Positions 43,945 through 51,947 are shown, numbered from the stretch's first letter. The stretch: 64,000 nt of DNA from Streptomyces sp. NK08204 (GCF_020400585.1 NZ_JAINVF010000007.1:1-64000); one strand, 5' to 3'. Numbers and translations: made by a program. The notes: a model not told the origin generated them from the letters alone.

Positions 43945-44547
43945 ACGCCACGGCGCCGCCGGTCCGTGACCCCGTTCATTCCGCTGCACCCGAGCGAGCC
44001 CCGAGGTGTGCGGTGATGGTGTGGAGCGCGGGCATCACGCGTGGTCCGTCGCAGCGGAGGGCAGTCGCTGGGCGGGCGGCCCTGTCGGCAACACTCGCAC
44101 CGAGGGGGTGAGTTGACCGTGCCAGGTGGGGCGCAGCATGGCCGCCGCCTGTTCCTCCGGACGAACAGCCTGGGGTGGCGGTGCGTACGTCGCTCCAGCG
44201 GAGCACGCCCGCCACGACGTGGATGCCGTAGCCGCTTCCGCGTGCGGGTGAGGAGGTCCGCCACATCGTCGTCGAGGTGGGCGGACTCGTCGCGCAGCGC
44301 ACCAGAGGTGCCGTACTCCCGCCGGCGAACCCTGCACTCGAAGGATCCGTACACCTGTGGCCCACCCCCGTCACCCGTTCGGAGGTGTGGGAGGCCGGGT
44401 GCGGAGTGGGTGGCGGTGGGGTGCGGGCGGGGGTCAACGAGGGGTGGGGCAAAGGGAATCGTCCGGGCGGGCGGGCGCGGCGATGTCTTCTGTCCGGTTT
44501 CGGCAGGGCGCGCCCGGTGCACGCGTTGGCGGACAATGGTCATGTCT
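43945..44547. other. Intergenic region, possibly a decayed minus-strand gene
   Basis: About 600 bp with no intact gene. On the minus strand three different frames contain short protein-like stretches (REYGTSGALRDESAHLDDDV and, in another frame, APPPQAVRPEEQAAAML), as expected of a frameshifted remnant, but no family was recognised. No start with ribosome site gives a full-length product. Confidence 0.35.
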
Positions 44548-44582
44548 GGAGCCCCGGCCCGATTCCGGCGGGCCGGGGCTCC
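44548..44582. terminator. Terminator after the Gly-rich secreted protein gene
   Basis: 14-bp perfect stem GGAGCCCCGGCCCG (44548-44561) with 44569-44582, loop 7 nt, 26 bp downstream of the minus-strand gene stop. Confidence 0.8.
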
Positions 44583-44608
44583 ATGTCAATCAGATAGCGG
44601 CTTCTGGA

Positions 44609-45202
44609 TTACTTGCCGCCACCGCCGTAACCACCGCCGTAACCGCCGCCGTGGAAGTAGTTCTCCACCACGCGGAAGCTGCCGACCACGCCGTTCTTGA
44701 CGAAGAGGCCCTTGGTGCGGCGGACGTGGACACCGTCGCTGGAGCTGTGGGGTCCGACGGTGGCGACGGGGGCGCCGTTGTCGCACACGGCCCCACGGAA
44801 GACCTCCACGGTCCGGTGGCTGTCGTTGCGGATGTTCAGCGACCTGGCGCCCAGGCCGCTGACGACGGTGATGCAGTCACCCGGGTGCGCGAAGTAGGAG
44901 CGCTCGTTGATCTGGATCCGGCCACCGTCGTGGTAGTAGTCGTCACCCCGGTCGCGGTCGCGGTCGCGGTCGTGGTCGTTGCCGTAGTTGTCGTTGTTGT
45001 TGTTGCCGCCCTTGCCGGTGCCGCCGAGCGGCGCGCCGGCCGCCGGGGCGGCGGGGGCGGCGGGGGCGGCGGCCGTGACGGCGGCCGGGGCCGCCTCGGG
45101 CGCCGGTGCGGAGGCCGCCGAGGCGTAGGTGATGCCGGTCGCGGCGAGGGCCGCGGCGGCGGCCACCGCGGCAGTGGCGAAGTTGGAACGGGAGATCTTC
45201 AT
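44609..45202 (-). CDS. Secreted Gly/Asp-rich protein of unknown function
   Basis: 197 aa from ATG 45202 (GGAGAAAG upstream); it ends in a TAA stop. A signal peptide (about 1-33) is followed by an Ala/Pro-rich stretch, an Asn run (GGNNNNDNYGND) and a hexanucleotide-encoded DRDRDRDRG repeat, then a compact domain (about 95-180) with two Cys (GDCITVV, GAVCDNG) suited to one disulfide, and a GGGYGGGYGGGGK tail. It is extracellular, probably wall- or matrix-associated. No family recognised. Confidence 0.8.
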   Translation of the reverse strand: MKISRSNFATAAVAAAAALAATGITYASAASAPAPEAAPAAVTAAAPAAPAAPAAGAPLGGTGKGGNNNNDNYGNDHDRDRDRDRGDDYYHDGGRIQINERSYFAHPGDCITVVSGLGARSLNIRNDSHRTVEVFRGAVCDNGAPVATVGPHSSSDGVHVRRTKGLFVKNGVVGSFRVVENYFHGGGYGGGYGGGGK

Positions 45203-45558
45203 GGTGCTTTCTCCAGTCTCTGAGACACCGGCCCGCATCGGCCGGTCGAGATGAACGTATTCACGACCGCCACCGATGTCATGTCAGAAGTGCCGGGCAT
45301 CTCCGCTGATGAGCGCCGATCGGGGGATTTATCGCGCTTGTCCCTGATTGCGCGGTCACCGGCGCAACGTCAACTCGCCATGCAATCGGGGTACTTGATG
45401 TGCCGCTAGCCCTTTCGGATGATCATATGACAAGCGGTCACTCCGGGAGTAAGCGTGTCATTACCGGAGAGATGCGGTGAGCCGGGTTAATGGCACCCGG
45501 TTCCGGAGCCCTGGGAGCCCTTGAGGAGCCCCGGAAGCCTCCTCCGGGACGGCAAGCC
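45203..45558. promoter_or_regulatory. AT-richer promoter region upstream of the secreted protein
   Basis: About 355 bp without a gene, noticeably less GC-rich than average between 45240 and 45480 (ATTTATCGCGC, GGATGATCATATGACAAG). It contains the promoter of the minus-strand secreted-protein gene; no element could be assigned with confidence. Confidence 0.4.
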
Positions 45559-45606
45559 GAAGGGCCGCACCCCCACTGGCGTCCAACCCAGGGGATGCGG
45601 CCCTTC
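45559..45606 (-). terminator. Terminator downstream of DUF1416 gene
   Basis: Arms GAAGGGCCGCA (45559-45569) and TGCGGCCCTTC (45596-45606), 11 bp perfect, with an inner CCCC/GGGG extension. It is 44 bp after the DUF1416 stop. Confidence 0.75.
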
Positions 45607-45616
45607 AGACCTGTGC

Positions 45617-45659
45617 GGCGCCGTCAGACGGCGCCGTTGTGCGACGCCGTCAGACGGCG
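45617..45659 (-). repeat. Twin palindromes at the 3' end of the DUF1416 gene
   Basis: GGCGCCGTC-A-GACGGCGCC (45617-45635) and CGCCGTC-A-GACGGCG (45645-45659) share the same core. The second contains the stop codon of the DUF1416 gene. Possibly mRNA 3'-end structures or a protein-binding repeat. Confidence 0.7.
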
Positions 45660-45937
45660 ATGGCGACCTCCGCCAGCCCGCCCTTCTGGGCGACGACCGT
45701 GCGGTCGGCGGTGGCGCCGGGCACCAGCGCGCGGACGGTCCAGGTGCCCTCGGCCGCGTAGAAGCGGAACTGGCCCGTGGCGGAGGTGGGGACCTCCGCG
45801 GTGAACTCGCCGGTCGAGTCGAGCAGACGGACGTAGCCCGTCACCGGCTCGCCGTCGCGGGTCACCTGGCCCTGGATCGTGGTCTCACCGGGCTTGATCG
45901 TCGAGGCGTCGGGGCCGCCGGCCTTCGCTCCACACAT
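45650..45937 (-). CDS. DUF1416 / SseC-like protein
   Basis: 95 aa, starting MCGAKAGGPDASTIKPGET. It is a beta-rich transthyretin-like domain (TTIQGQVTRDGEPVTGYVRL, GQFRFYAAEGTWTVRAL). In actinobacteria this family (SseC in Mycobacterium) is encoded directly after the thiosulfate sulfurtransferase CysA, as here (47 bp gap, same strand). Its biochemical role in sulfur metabolism is not known. Confidence 0.92.
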   Translation of the reverse strand: MCGAKAGGPDASTIKPGETTIQGQVTRDGEPVTGYVRLLDSTGEFTAEVPTSATGQFRFYAAEGTWTVRALVPGATADRTVVAQKGGLAEVAIAV

Positions 45938-45984
45938 GTCTCTCTCCGTAAGGGGGGTCTGACCAGAAGGTCGGTCGGGTGGGA

Positions 45985-46830
45985 TTACTTGTTGGCGCCG
46001 AGCTCGATCGGCACGCCGACGAGGGAGCCGTACTCGGTCCAGGAGCCGTCGTAGTTCTTGACGTTCTCCACGCCGAGCAGCTCGTGCAGCACGAACCAGG
46101 TCAGGGCCGAGCGCTCACCGATGCGGCAGTAGGCGATCGTGTCCTTGGACAGGTCCACCTGCTCGCCGGCGTAGAGGGCCTTCAGCTCCTCGTCCGACTT
46201 GAACGTGCCGTCGTCGTTGGCGTTCTTGGACCACGGGATGTTGCGGGCGGTCGGCACGTGGCCCGGGCGCTGCGACTGCTCCTGCGGCAGGTGGGCCGGG
46301 GCCAGCAGCTTGCCGGAGAACTCGTCGGGCGAGCGGACGTCGACCAGGTTCTGCGAGCCGATGGCGGCCACGACGTCGTCGCGGAAGGCGCGGATGGAGG
46401 CGTCCTGCGGCTTGGCCTTGTAGTCCGTCTTCGGGCGCTCCGGGACCTCGTCGCCGGGGACCAGCTCGCGGGCGTCCAGCTCCCACTTCTTACGGCCGCC
46501 GTCGAGGAGCTTGACGTTCTCGTGGCCGTACAGCTTGAAGTACCAGTAGGCGTACGACGCGAACCAGTTGTTGTTGCCGCCGTAGAGGATCACCGTGTGG
46601 TCGTTGGCGATGCCCTTCTCCGACAGGAGCTTCTCGAAGCCCTCCTGGTCGACGAAGTCACGGCGGACCGGGTCCTGGAGGTCCTTGGTCCAGTCGATGC
46701 GGATCGCGTTCTTGATGTGGTTCTTCTCGTAGGCGGACGTGTCCTCGTCCACCTCGACCAGCGCGATGGTCGGGTCGTCCAGGTGGTCCTGGACCCAGTC
46801 GGCGTCTACGAGGACGTCGCTGCGGCTCAT
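45985..46830 (-). CDS. cysA: Thiosulfate sulfurtransferase (rhodanese, CysA/SseA type)
   Basis: 281 aa from ATG 46830, preceded by GGAGGAGAG. Two rhodanese domains: the inactive N-terminal one (residues about 5-125) and the catalytic C-terminal one with Cys235 in AYCRIGERS, CRxGxRx[ST] loop of TST enzymes, and VDVRSPDEF. It transfers sulfane sulfur from thiosulfate to acceptors such as thioredoxin or cyanide. Its 5' region carries a 26-residue leader peptide, suggesting sulfur- or cysteine-responsive control. Confidence 0.94.
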   Translation of the reverse strand: MSRSDVLVDADWVQDHLDDPTIALVEVDEDTSAYEKNHIKNAIRIDWTKDLQDPVRRDFVDQEGFEKLLSEKGIANDHTVILYGGNNNWFASYAYWYFKLYGHENVKLLDGGRKKWELDARELVPGDEVPERPKTDYKAKPQDASIRAFRDDVVAAIGSQNLVDVRSPDEFSGKLLAPAHLPQEQSQRPGHVPTARNIPWSKNANDDGTFKSDEELKALYAGEQVDLSKDTIAYCRIGERSALTWFVLHELLGVENVKNYDGSWTEYGSLVGVPIELGANK

Positions 46831-46960
46831 GCTCTCTCCTCCGGGGCAGGTGCGGCGGGGTGCGAATGCGTACGAGTGCGCCTCCGGCTGGGCCGGAGCG
46901 GATGCACAGGCGCCCTTCAAGCAGGGCGGCTGGGAAACGCGGAGGTCGGGGACGTTCCGC

Positions 46961-47041
46961 TCAGAAGGAGCGACAGAGCATGGCGGCCACGCGGCACAGG
47001 TCCACTGCCCGCCGCTTTGTGAGATCCGCCTGTCGCTTCAT
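46961..47041 (-). CDS. Putative cysteine-type leader peptide of the sulfurtransferase operon
   Basis: 26 codons from ATG 47041 to TGA 46961: MKRQADLTKRRAVDLCRVAA then MLCRSF. It matches the actinobacterial putative leader peptide type (LTKRRAVDLCRVA core with two Cys) found upstream of sulfur-metabolism genes. It ends 130 bp before the sulfurtransferase start. The spacer can form CTCCGGC/GCCGGAG and CGCCCTG/CAGGGCG-like hairpins. Likely role: ribosome stalling at Cys codons controls downstream expression. Confidence 0.8.
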   Translation of the reverse strand: MKRQADLTKRRAVDLCRVAAMLCRSF

Positions 47042-47048
47042 GGGCTCG

Positions 47049-47077
47049 ATCGTAGGGACGTCCGGGTGGGCGTGTCA
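47049..47077 (-). promoter_or_regulatory. Promoter of the leader peptide / sulfurtransferase operon
   Basis: On the minus strand, -35 TGACAC (47077-47072), 17-bp spacer, -10 TACGAT (47054-47049). The leader ATG starts seven bases after the -10, so the leader peptide should be translated from a leaderless transcript. A CACCGGTG palindrome overlaps the -35 region. Confidence 0.75.
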
Positions 47078-47127
47078 CCGGTGTGTCATATGCCGAGACA
47101 CTATCGTCCGAACTGTAGGACAAGGAA

Positions 47128-47162
47128 AGCGCCCAGGGGTCTCGGTGTGACCCCTGGGCGCT
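47128..47162. terminator. Terminator between the LmeA-like gene and the sulfurtransferase operon
   Basis: 14-bp perfect stem AGCGCCCAGGGGTC (47128-47141) with 47149-47162, loop TCGGTGT. It lies downstream of the LmeA-like gene on the minus strand and is followed there by TTTCCTTG, a weak U-tract. Confidence 0.85.
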
Positions 47163-47250
47163 CGTACGGGTGAGTGCATCTACGCTGCGGACGCGGGTGT
47201 CTCGCCAGTCGGACAACCGGCGTCTCACCGACTCCATCTCCTGCCGGCGG

Positions 47251-47988
47251 CTATCCCGCCAGCTTGACGTCCGCACCCTTCACGGTGATCTCCACCCCGT
47301 CCGGGGCGGCCTGCACCTTGTCCAGCTTGATGCCGCCCGGCAGCTGGTCGACGGCCTGCTGGAAGTCGGTGATCTGGCGGATGCGGCCCTCGGCGACCGC
47401 GGCTGCGCCCAGCTTGGGCAGGCTGTCCGCGTGGACCCGGACCTTGTTGTCCTCGACGGCGACCGAGCTGAGGACGTACACCGTCTGCGTGATCCCGAGG
47501 GAGGAGACCGTCCCCTCCACCGCGACCTTGATCTTGCCGTTGCCACCGTCGGAGAGGCCGACGACACGGGCCGTGACACCCGGGGCGACCTCCGTCGGCT
47601 CCGACTTCGCGGTCTTCAGCAGCTCTGCGTACGAGATCGTCGCGGTGCCGGTGGCGGTGGCCGCGGTGGCCGAGCTGTAGTCGCTGGAGAACTCGACGTC
47701 CTTCATGTCGGCCTTCAGGTGGTCGATCCGGATGCTCTTTCCGGGGGTGCCGGTGGCCGCGTCGTAGTCCTTGATGCCGACCTCGACGTCGTCCAGGGAG
47801 CCGGAGGCGGCCTGGGTGAGGAACGGGAAGCCCTTGATGTTCACGTCCGGGGTCGAGGCCAGGTTCTCCGTCGACTTCAGCTTGTCGGCGGCCTCGCCCT
47901 CGGCGAAGTGGACGGCGATCCGGTCCGCGATCACGAAGAGCCCGCCCAGGATCACGACGACGATCAGAGTTATTCGCAGGGCGCGCAT
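47251..47988 (-). CDS. LmeA-like (DUF2993) phospholipid-binding secreted protein
   Basis: 245 aa from ATG 47988 (GGGGGAAAACACC upstream). An N-terminal membrane anchor or signal (MRALRITLIVVVILGGLFV) is followed by a DUF2993 domain: NIKGFPFLTQAASGSLDDVEV is the hallmark segment (GFPFLTQ-AxG-xxDVxV). LmeA of mycobacteria binds phosphatidylinositol mannosides in the cell envelope. A similar lipid-binding role at the outer membrane face is inferred. Confidence 0.9.
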   Translation of the reverse strand: MRALRITLIVVVILGGLFVIADRIAVHFAEGEAADKLKSTENLASTPDVNIKGFPFLTQAASGSLDDVEVGIKDYDAATGTPGKSIRIDHLKADMKDVEFSSDYSSATAATATGTATISYAELLKTAKSEPTEVAPGVTARVVGLSDGGNGKIKVAVEGTVSSLGITQTVYVLSSVAVEDNKVRVHADSLPKLGAAAVAEGRIRQITDFQQAVDQLPGGIKLDKVQAAPDGVEITVKGADVKLAG

Positions 47989-48111
47989 GTGGTGTTTTCC
48001 CCCGGGTAGGCGGTGGCGGTGCACCGTGGTGTTCGGCTACGACACGGTAACCGTGCCGGGCCCGGCCAACGCGGATTTGTGCGCCAGTTGTGACAGGTGC
48101 CGCGCGGGCGC

Positions 48112-48864
48112 CTACCCGGCTCGTGCGACGGTCAGCAACAGCGGCGAACGGGCACCCAGCCCCGCGACGAGGTCCGCCAGCGTCTCCGCCAGCCATCCGA
48201 CCGCCTCGCACGACCACTCCACCAACTCACCCCGCAGGACCACGCCGTGCAGCCCCGGACCGTTCCAGAAGCTGTCGTCGAACGGCGGGGCGAGCAGGTC
48301 CTGCGGCCCGGCGGCCTCGTGGGAACCGCAGACGAACACATCCTGGTCCAGTTGCCGGAGCCGTTCGGCCAGCCGCGGGGCCAGGGCGGGGACGGCCGGC
48401 TCCCGTCCGCCGCTGACGGCCACCTCCACCGCGGTTCTCGATTCGGGGTCGCGTTCGGCGAACCAGTGGACCGTCTGCATCGACGGCACGGGCGCGTACG
48501 GCGGGCGGGCCGCGGGATCGAGGCCCTGGACCGGCAGCAGGACCTGGACGGCGGACACGCGGAGCCTGCCCACCCGCTCCGCCGTGTCCGCGGCGCACCG
48601 CAGGAACGGCTGCACCGGTAGCGGCCGGTCACCCGGGACGGGACCGGCCCCGACCTGGAACCATGCGGCCAGGCCCGCCCCGGGAGCGGCGCCCGGATGT
48701 TCCCACCCGGCGTCGTTCATGCCCCACAGGCCGTCCAGCCAGCCCATGGCGAGCGAGCGCTGGTGGAACAGCTGGTAGGCGTCGTGCTCGGGGTCGTGCC
48801 ACGCGTGCGGGGTCAGCTCGCCGTAGAGGGCGGCGAACATGGGGCCCGCGGACGGACGCACCAT
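48112..48864 (-). CDS. Conserved actinobacterial protein of unknown function, 250 aa
   Basis: 250 aa from ATG 48864 behind GGGAGGGCC, only 9 bp after the upstream secreted-protein stop. No signal sequence. It is Pro/Ala-rich with conserved-looking blocks (LTPHAWHDPEHDAYQLFHQR, MGWLDGLWGMND, RLRVSAVQVLLPV, SMQTVHWFAERDPES). No enzymatic motif recognised. It is probably cotranscribed with the secreted protein gene. Confidence 0.75.
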   Translation of the reverse strand: MVRPSAGPMFAALYGELTPHAWHDPEHDAYQLFHQRSLAMGWLDGLWGMNDAGWEHPGAAPGAGLAAWFQVGAGPVPGDRPLPVQPFLRCAADTAERVGRLRVSAVQVLLPVQGLDPAARPPYAPVPSMQTVHWFAERDPESRTAVEVAVSGGREPAVPALAPRLAERLRQLDQDVFVCGSHEAAGPQDLLAPPFDDSFWNGPGLHGVVLRGELVEWSCEAVGWLAETLADLVAGLGARSPLLLTVARAG

Positions 48865-48873
48865 TGGCCCTCC

Positions 48874-49452
48874 CTAGTACACCCGGCAGTCGACCACGGC
48901 CCCGTTCATCGGCTTCTCCGGGGTGTCGATCTGACCGATCACATTGACGTCCACATGGTTGCGCCATGACGTCCGCAGGGTGTCGGCACAGTCGTGCCGT
49001 GCCACCGTACGGTTGCTGCTGCCGCCGCCCGGCTTGAGTTCCTTTCGCGGCGAACACGCTTTCTGGCGCCAGGAGTTGTCCGTGTAGTACTCGTAGAGGC
49101 AGTTGTAGACCTTGGCGCGGTCGTTGCTGCAGGTCCCTTTGTCCCACCAGCCGTGACCGGACACCGCGACGCCGGTCCCGGACCGGTGCGGGTTGTCTCT
49201 CCCGCTGACCGGTGTGCAGCGGAAGCGCGCCGTCTGCGGGGCCGCGGCGGGACGCCCGGCCGCGGGGATGATCCGGCCCGCCATGTCCAGGTAGACCGCG
49301 GTCTTGTCGGCACCCGCCGGCGCCACACCCGGAACGGGCTTCCCGGGCTTCGCACTGGTGCCGGGCGTGGCCGCCGCCGACGCCGGCGGCCCGCCGATCC
49401 CCAGGGCCACGAGCGCGACGAGGGCAGCCCCCAGAGCGTTCTTGCGCGGCAC
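48874..49452 (-). CDS. Secreted protein with six cysteines, unknown function
   Basis: 192 aa from GTG 49452 (AAAGGTG upstream). The signal peptide ends near PPASAAA. The mature domain holds six Cys (ARFRCTP, KGTCSND, YNCLYEYY, KACSPRK, HDCADT, VDCRVY), probably three disulfides, in an aromatic Arg/Asn/Tyr-rich setting. It starts a two-gene unit with the 250-aa protein. Possibly an extracellular binding or inhibitor protein; unrecognised. Confidence 0.72.
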   Translation of the reverse strand: MPRKNALGAALVALVALGIGGPPASAAATPGTSAKPGKPVPGVAPAGADKTAVYLDMAGRIIPAAGRPAAAPQTARFRCTPVSGRDNPHRSGTGVAVSGHGWWDKGTCSNDRAKVYNCLYEYYTDNSWRQKACSPRKELKPGGGSSNRTVARHDCADTLRTSWRNHVDVNVIGQIDTPEKPMNGAVVDCRVY

Positions 49453-49582
49453 GTCATCACCTTTCGCCGACCTTCGGCCGATGCCGCGAACCTAGGGGGC
49501 GACCACCGCGGAGTGCTGCCGCTGAAAGGGTGATGGGGGCGCGCGAGGGGCTCGGCGGCGTGCTCCGACTTACGCTGGATGC

Positions 49583-49846
49583 ATGTACGCGCGGCGGCGT
49601 CACATCTACTTCGCCATGATGGGGACGTGCATCGGCCTCTTCGTCCTGGCCTGGGGAGTCGTACGCCTGTGGTCCATCCCCGCCGCCGTGGCCCTGTGCG
49701 TGGTGGCCATGATCATCCCGCCGGTCGCCGCGATGATCGCGAACCGGCGGGGGCCGGAGGACCGCTGGTGGGACGACCCGTCCGGCGACCCGCAGTCCGA
49801 CGAGTGGTGGGACGAGCTGGACGGCAAGAAACACCCTCGCTCCTGA
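49583..49846 (+). CDS. Small membrane protein (DUF3099-like)
   Basis: 87 aa. Start MYARRRHIYFAMMGTCIGLF, two closely spaced membrane helices (about 9-27 and 31-52), then an acidic Trp-rich cytoplasmic tail (RWWDDPSG, DEWWDELDG). It resembles the DUF3099 family of actinobacterial small membrane proteins. TACGCT (49571-49576) lies six bases before the ATG and no ribosome site exists, so it may be leaderless. Confidence 0.8.
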   Translation: MYARRRHIYFAMMGTCIGLFVLAWGVVRLWSIPAAVALCVVAMIIPPVAAMIANRRGPEDRWWDDPSGDPQSDEWWDELDGKKHPRS

Positions 49847-49886
49847 GCGGGCCGCCCGGTGCGCGAGTGCTCAGTACACGAGTGCC

Positions 49887-50249
49887 TCAGTACACGAGTG
49901 CCTGGGCGCCGTCCGCCATCGCCTCCTGCACGAAGACCTGCGCGCCCGCGATCCTCACACCCTCGATGACGTCCTTCTCCGTGATCTCGCGACGTGCGGC
50001 GCACTGGGTGCACAGGGTGATCCGCCCGCCCGCGAGGACGGATTCGACGAGGTCCGGCAGCGGCGCCGCATGCGGCAGCTCGAACTCGGCGGCCCGCCCC
50101 GGCAGCGCGAACCAGGACGACTCTCCCGTCAGCCACAGCGACACCTCGACCCCGCTGGCCACCGCCACCGCCGCCACCGTGAACGCCTGAGAGCAGCGCT
50201 CAGGGGCATCGGCCCCCGCCGTCACCTTGATCACGAGCTTCTTCGCCAT
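49887..50249 (-). CDS. DsrE-family-like protein
   Basis: 120 aa from ATG 50249. Starts MAKKLVIKVTAGADAPERCS and has AVASGVEVSLWLTGES and the Cys pair LCTQCAARREI, with VIEGVRIAGAQVFVQEA. These are features of the DsrE/TusD fold, which handles sulfur or small regulatory roles. The catalytic status of the Cys is not clear. Convergent with the DUF3099-like gene. Confidence 0.8.
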   Translation of the reverse strand: MAKKLVIKVTAGADAPERCSQAFTVAAVAVASGVEVSLWLTGESSWFALPGRAAEFELPHAAPLPDLVESVLAGGRITLCTQCAARREITEKDVIEGVRIAGAQVFVQEAMADGAQALVY

Positions 50250-50278
50250 GCCGGAAGCGTAGTCCTCGCGGGCGGCGG

Positions 50279-50539
50279 TCAGCCGCCCGGCCGGACAGCG
50301 GCCACGACGACGGTCACGAGCAGCGTGGCGACACCCAGCACGCTGAGCACACCGCTCACCAGGTCGCCGTCGATCTTGCGCTTCCGCCGGTGCCGCGCCG
50401 TGGCGCGGGTGCCGGGGTGGAAGGGCGGCAGCGCGTAGGCGGGGTACAAGGGCGCCCGGTCGAGCGGGACCCCCGCCTCCTGCCGCCGCTGCTGCTCGCG
50501 CCTGCACTCCTCGTACGGCAGCCCGCCGCCGCCCGTCAT
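50279..50539 (-). CDS. Small C-terminally anchored membrane protein
   Basis: 86 aa from ATG 50539, overlapping the preceding stop as ATGA (50536-50539). The N-terminal part is charged (PYEECRREQQRRQEAG) and a single hydrophobic segment lies at the C-terminus (VLSVLGVATLLVTVVVAA). Function unknown. Encoded as the second gene of a small operon divergent from the XRE regulator. Confidence 0.65.
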   Translation of the reverse strand: MTGGGGLPYEECRREQQRRQEAGVPLDRAPLYPAYALPPFHPGTRATARHRRKRKIDGDLVSGVLSVLGVATLLVTVVVAAVRPGG

Positions 50540-50718
50540 GCGTGGTGCTCCCGCCGCAGGTGCTGGCGCATCAGGACGTTCGCGTCGGTCTCCGCGCTGC
50601 GGTCGTACTCCTCCTGCGCCGCCTCCCGCAACGCCACCAGCTCCGCGCACGCCTCGCAGCCGGGGACGGGCTGGGGCGGACGGGTCAGGTCGTCGTAGCT
50701 GGCCGGTTCCGTTCGCAT
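50536..50718 (-). CDS. Small protein with a Cys-x-x-Cys motif, 60 aa
   Basis: 60 aa from ATG 50718, with AAAGGAG upstream (an in-frame ATG at 50742 has no such site). Sequence has PGCEACAELVALREAAQEEY and ends MRQHLRREHHA; the CEAC with the terminal His cluster resembles a small zinc-binding unit. It is the first gene of the two-gene unit divergent from the XRE regulator, a position in Streptomyces often occupied by small proteins linked to XRE/DUF397 pairs. Confidence 0.7.
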   Translation of the reverse strand: MRTEPASYDDLTRPPQPVPGCEACAELVALREAAQEEYDRSAETDANVLMRQHLRREHHA

Positions 50719-50837
50719 GGGCTTCGCTCCTTTGATCACCATCTATGCGGAATGTGGCTGTTGCCATACTCTGCGTACTGCTGGGTGTCATGAGGATGGC
50801 CCAGGCAAGAGGCCAATTCGCCCAGAACCGCTGGTGG

Positions 50838-50874
50838 TTCCACACCGGTCGGCCGAAATTCCACAAATTCCACA
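50838..50874. promoter_or_regulatory. Triple TTCCACA repeat upstream of the XRE regulator
   Basis: TTCCACA occurs at 50838-50844, 50859-50865 and 50868-50874, just before the GTG start of the XRE gene. Repeat spacings are 21 and 9 bp. Candidate autoregulatory sites. Confidence 0.4.
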
Positions 50875-50891
50875 ACCGGGGAGGGGTGCCG

Positions 50892-51731
50892 GTGCCGCAG
50901 CGGAGGGTGATCACGGGTCGCAGCCAGGAGCCGAGGGTGCGTTTTGCCGAGGAGCTGCGGTCACTGCGCGCCGCGCGCGGGGTGAGCCTGCGGGGCCTGG
51001 CGGACGTGGTGGGGTGGGACGCGTCCCTTTTCGGCAAGCTGGAGAAGGGGCAGACGCTGGGGAGCCCGGAGGTGGTCCAGGCGCTGGACCAGTACTACGG
51101 GACGACACCGCTGCTGCTCACGCTGTGGGAGCTGGCGGTGGCGGATCCGACGCAGTTCAAGGAACGGTATCGGCGGTACATGGTGTTGGAGGCCGAGGCG
51201 GTGAGTCTTTGGCAGTACTCGCCGAGCATCATTCACGGGCTGCTGCAGACGCCGGAGTACGCCGCCGAACTGCTTACGCAGGGCGGGCTGACCGGGGCGG
51301 AGTTAGACAGCCAGGTGGCGGCGCGCATGGGCCGTCGTGAACTGCTGTTGGCGGACGGTGGGCCGCAGTTCCGCACGATTCTCTCGGAGGCGGTGCTGCG
51401 CAGCCCACTTCGCAACACCGCCGAATGGCACGCACAATTGCGCCATCTTCTGGCGATGGGGGAGCGCCCCAACGTCACCATTCAGGTGTTGCCATGGGCG
51501 AGAGGGCTGCATGCACTGATGAACACGGACGCTATGTTCCTCCGGGGCGGCGGTCGGGTCGTCGCATGGGTCGAGACCGGCTACTCGGGTGAACTGGTGC
51601 AGGAAACCACCGCCGTTGAGCAGCTCCAGCTCCGATACGATCGAGTACGCGATTTGGCCCTGTCTCCGGACGAATCGTGGGAGTTCATCGTGCGGATGTT
51701 GGAGGAAGTGCAATGCGAGCCATTGACCTGA
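50892..51731 (+). CDS. XRE-family regulator with DUF5753 effector domain
   Basis: 279 aa from GTG 50892 (GGGGAGG seven bases upstream). The N-terminal helix-turn-helix (RFAEELRSLRAARGVS, ADVVGWDASLFGKLEKG) is followed by the DUF5753 domain with SPSIIHGLLQTPEYA, the family's diagnostic block. A Leu codon at 51303-51305 is TTA, so translation should need bldA tRNA and be developmentally timed. It overlaps the DUF397 gene by 19 bp, the classic WhiJ-like XRE/DUF397 arrangement of Streptomyces. Confidence 0.93.
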   Translation: MPQRRVITGRSQEPRVRFAEELRSLRAARGVSLRGLADVVGWDASLFGKLEKGQTLGSPEVVQALDQYYGTTPLLLTLWELAVADPTQFKERYRRYMVLEAEAVSLWQYSPSIIHGLLQTPEYAAELLTQGGLTGAELDSQVAARMGRRELLLADGGPQFRTILSEAVLRSPLRNTAEWHAQLRHLLAMGERPNVTIQVLPWARGLHALMNTDAMFLRGGGRVVAWVETGYSGELVQETTAVEQLQLRYDRVRDLALSPDESWEFIVRMLEEVQCEPLT

Positions 51732-51922
51732 GCAACATCATGTGGCGCAAGAGCAGCTACAGCAACCAGGACGGCGGTGCCTGCATCGAGGTCGCCGACA
51801 ACATGCCCTCCCTCGTCCCCGTCCGAGACAGCAAGGACACGACCCGTACCCCCCTCCTCCTCGGAGCCCCCGCCTGGGCCGCCTTCGTGGACGGAGTCAA
51901 GGGCGGGGGCCTGGCCCGTTAG
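51713..51922 (+). CDS. DUF397 protein, partner of the XRE regulator
   Basis: 69 aa from ATG 51713 (GGAGGAAG upstream), 19-bp overlap with the regulator. The DUF397 signature WRKSSYSNQDGGACIEVAD and PVRDSKD are present. Small DUF397 proteins act as antagonists or modulators of their paired XRE regulators (WhiJ/BldB-related systems). The C-terminus GPAWAAFVDGVKGG type is complete. Confidence 0.95.
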   Translation: MRAIDLSNIMWRKSSYSNQDGGACIEVADNMPSLVPVRDSKDTTRTPLLLGAPAWAAFVDGVKGGGLAR

Positions 51923-51947
51923 GCCGGCGTGCGGTCGGGCATCAAGC

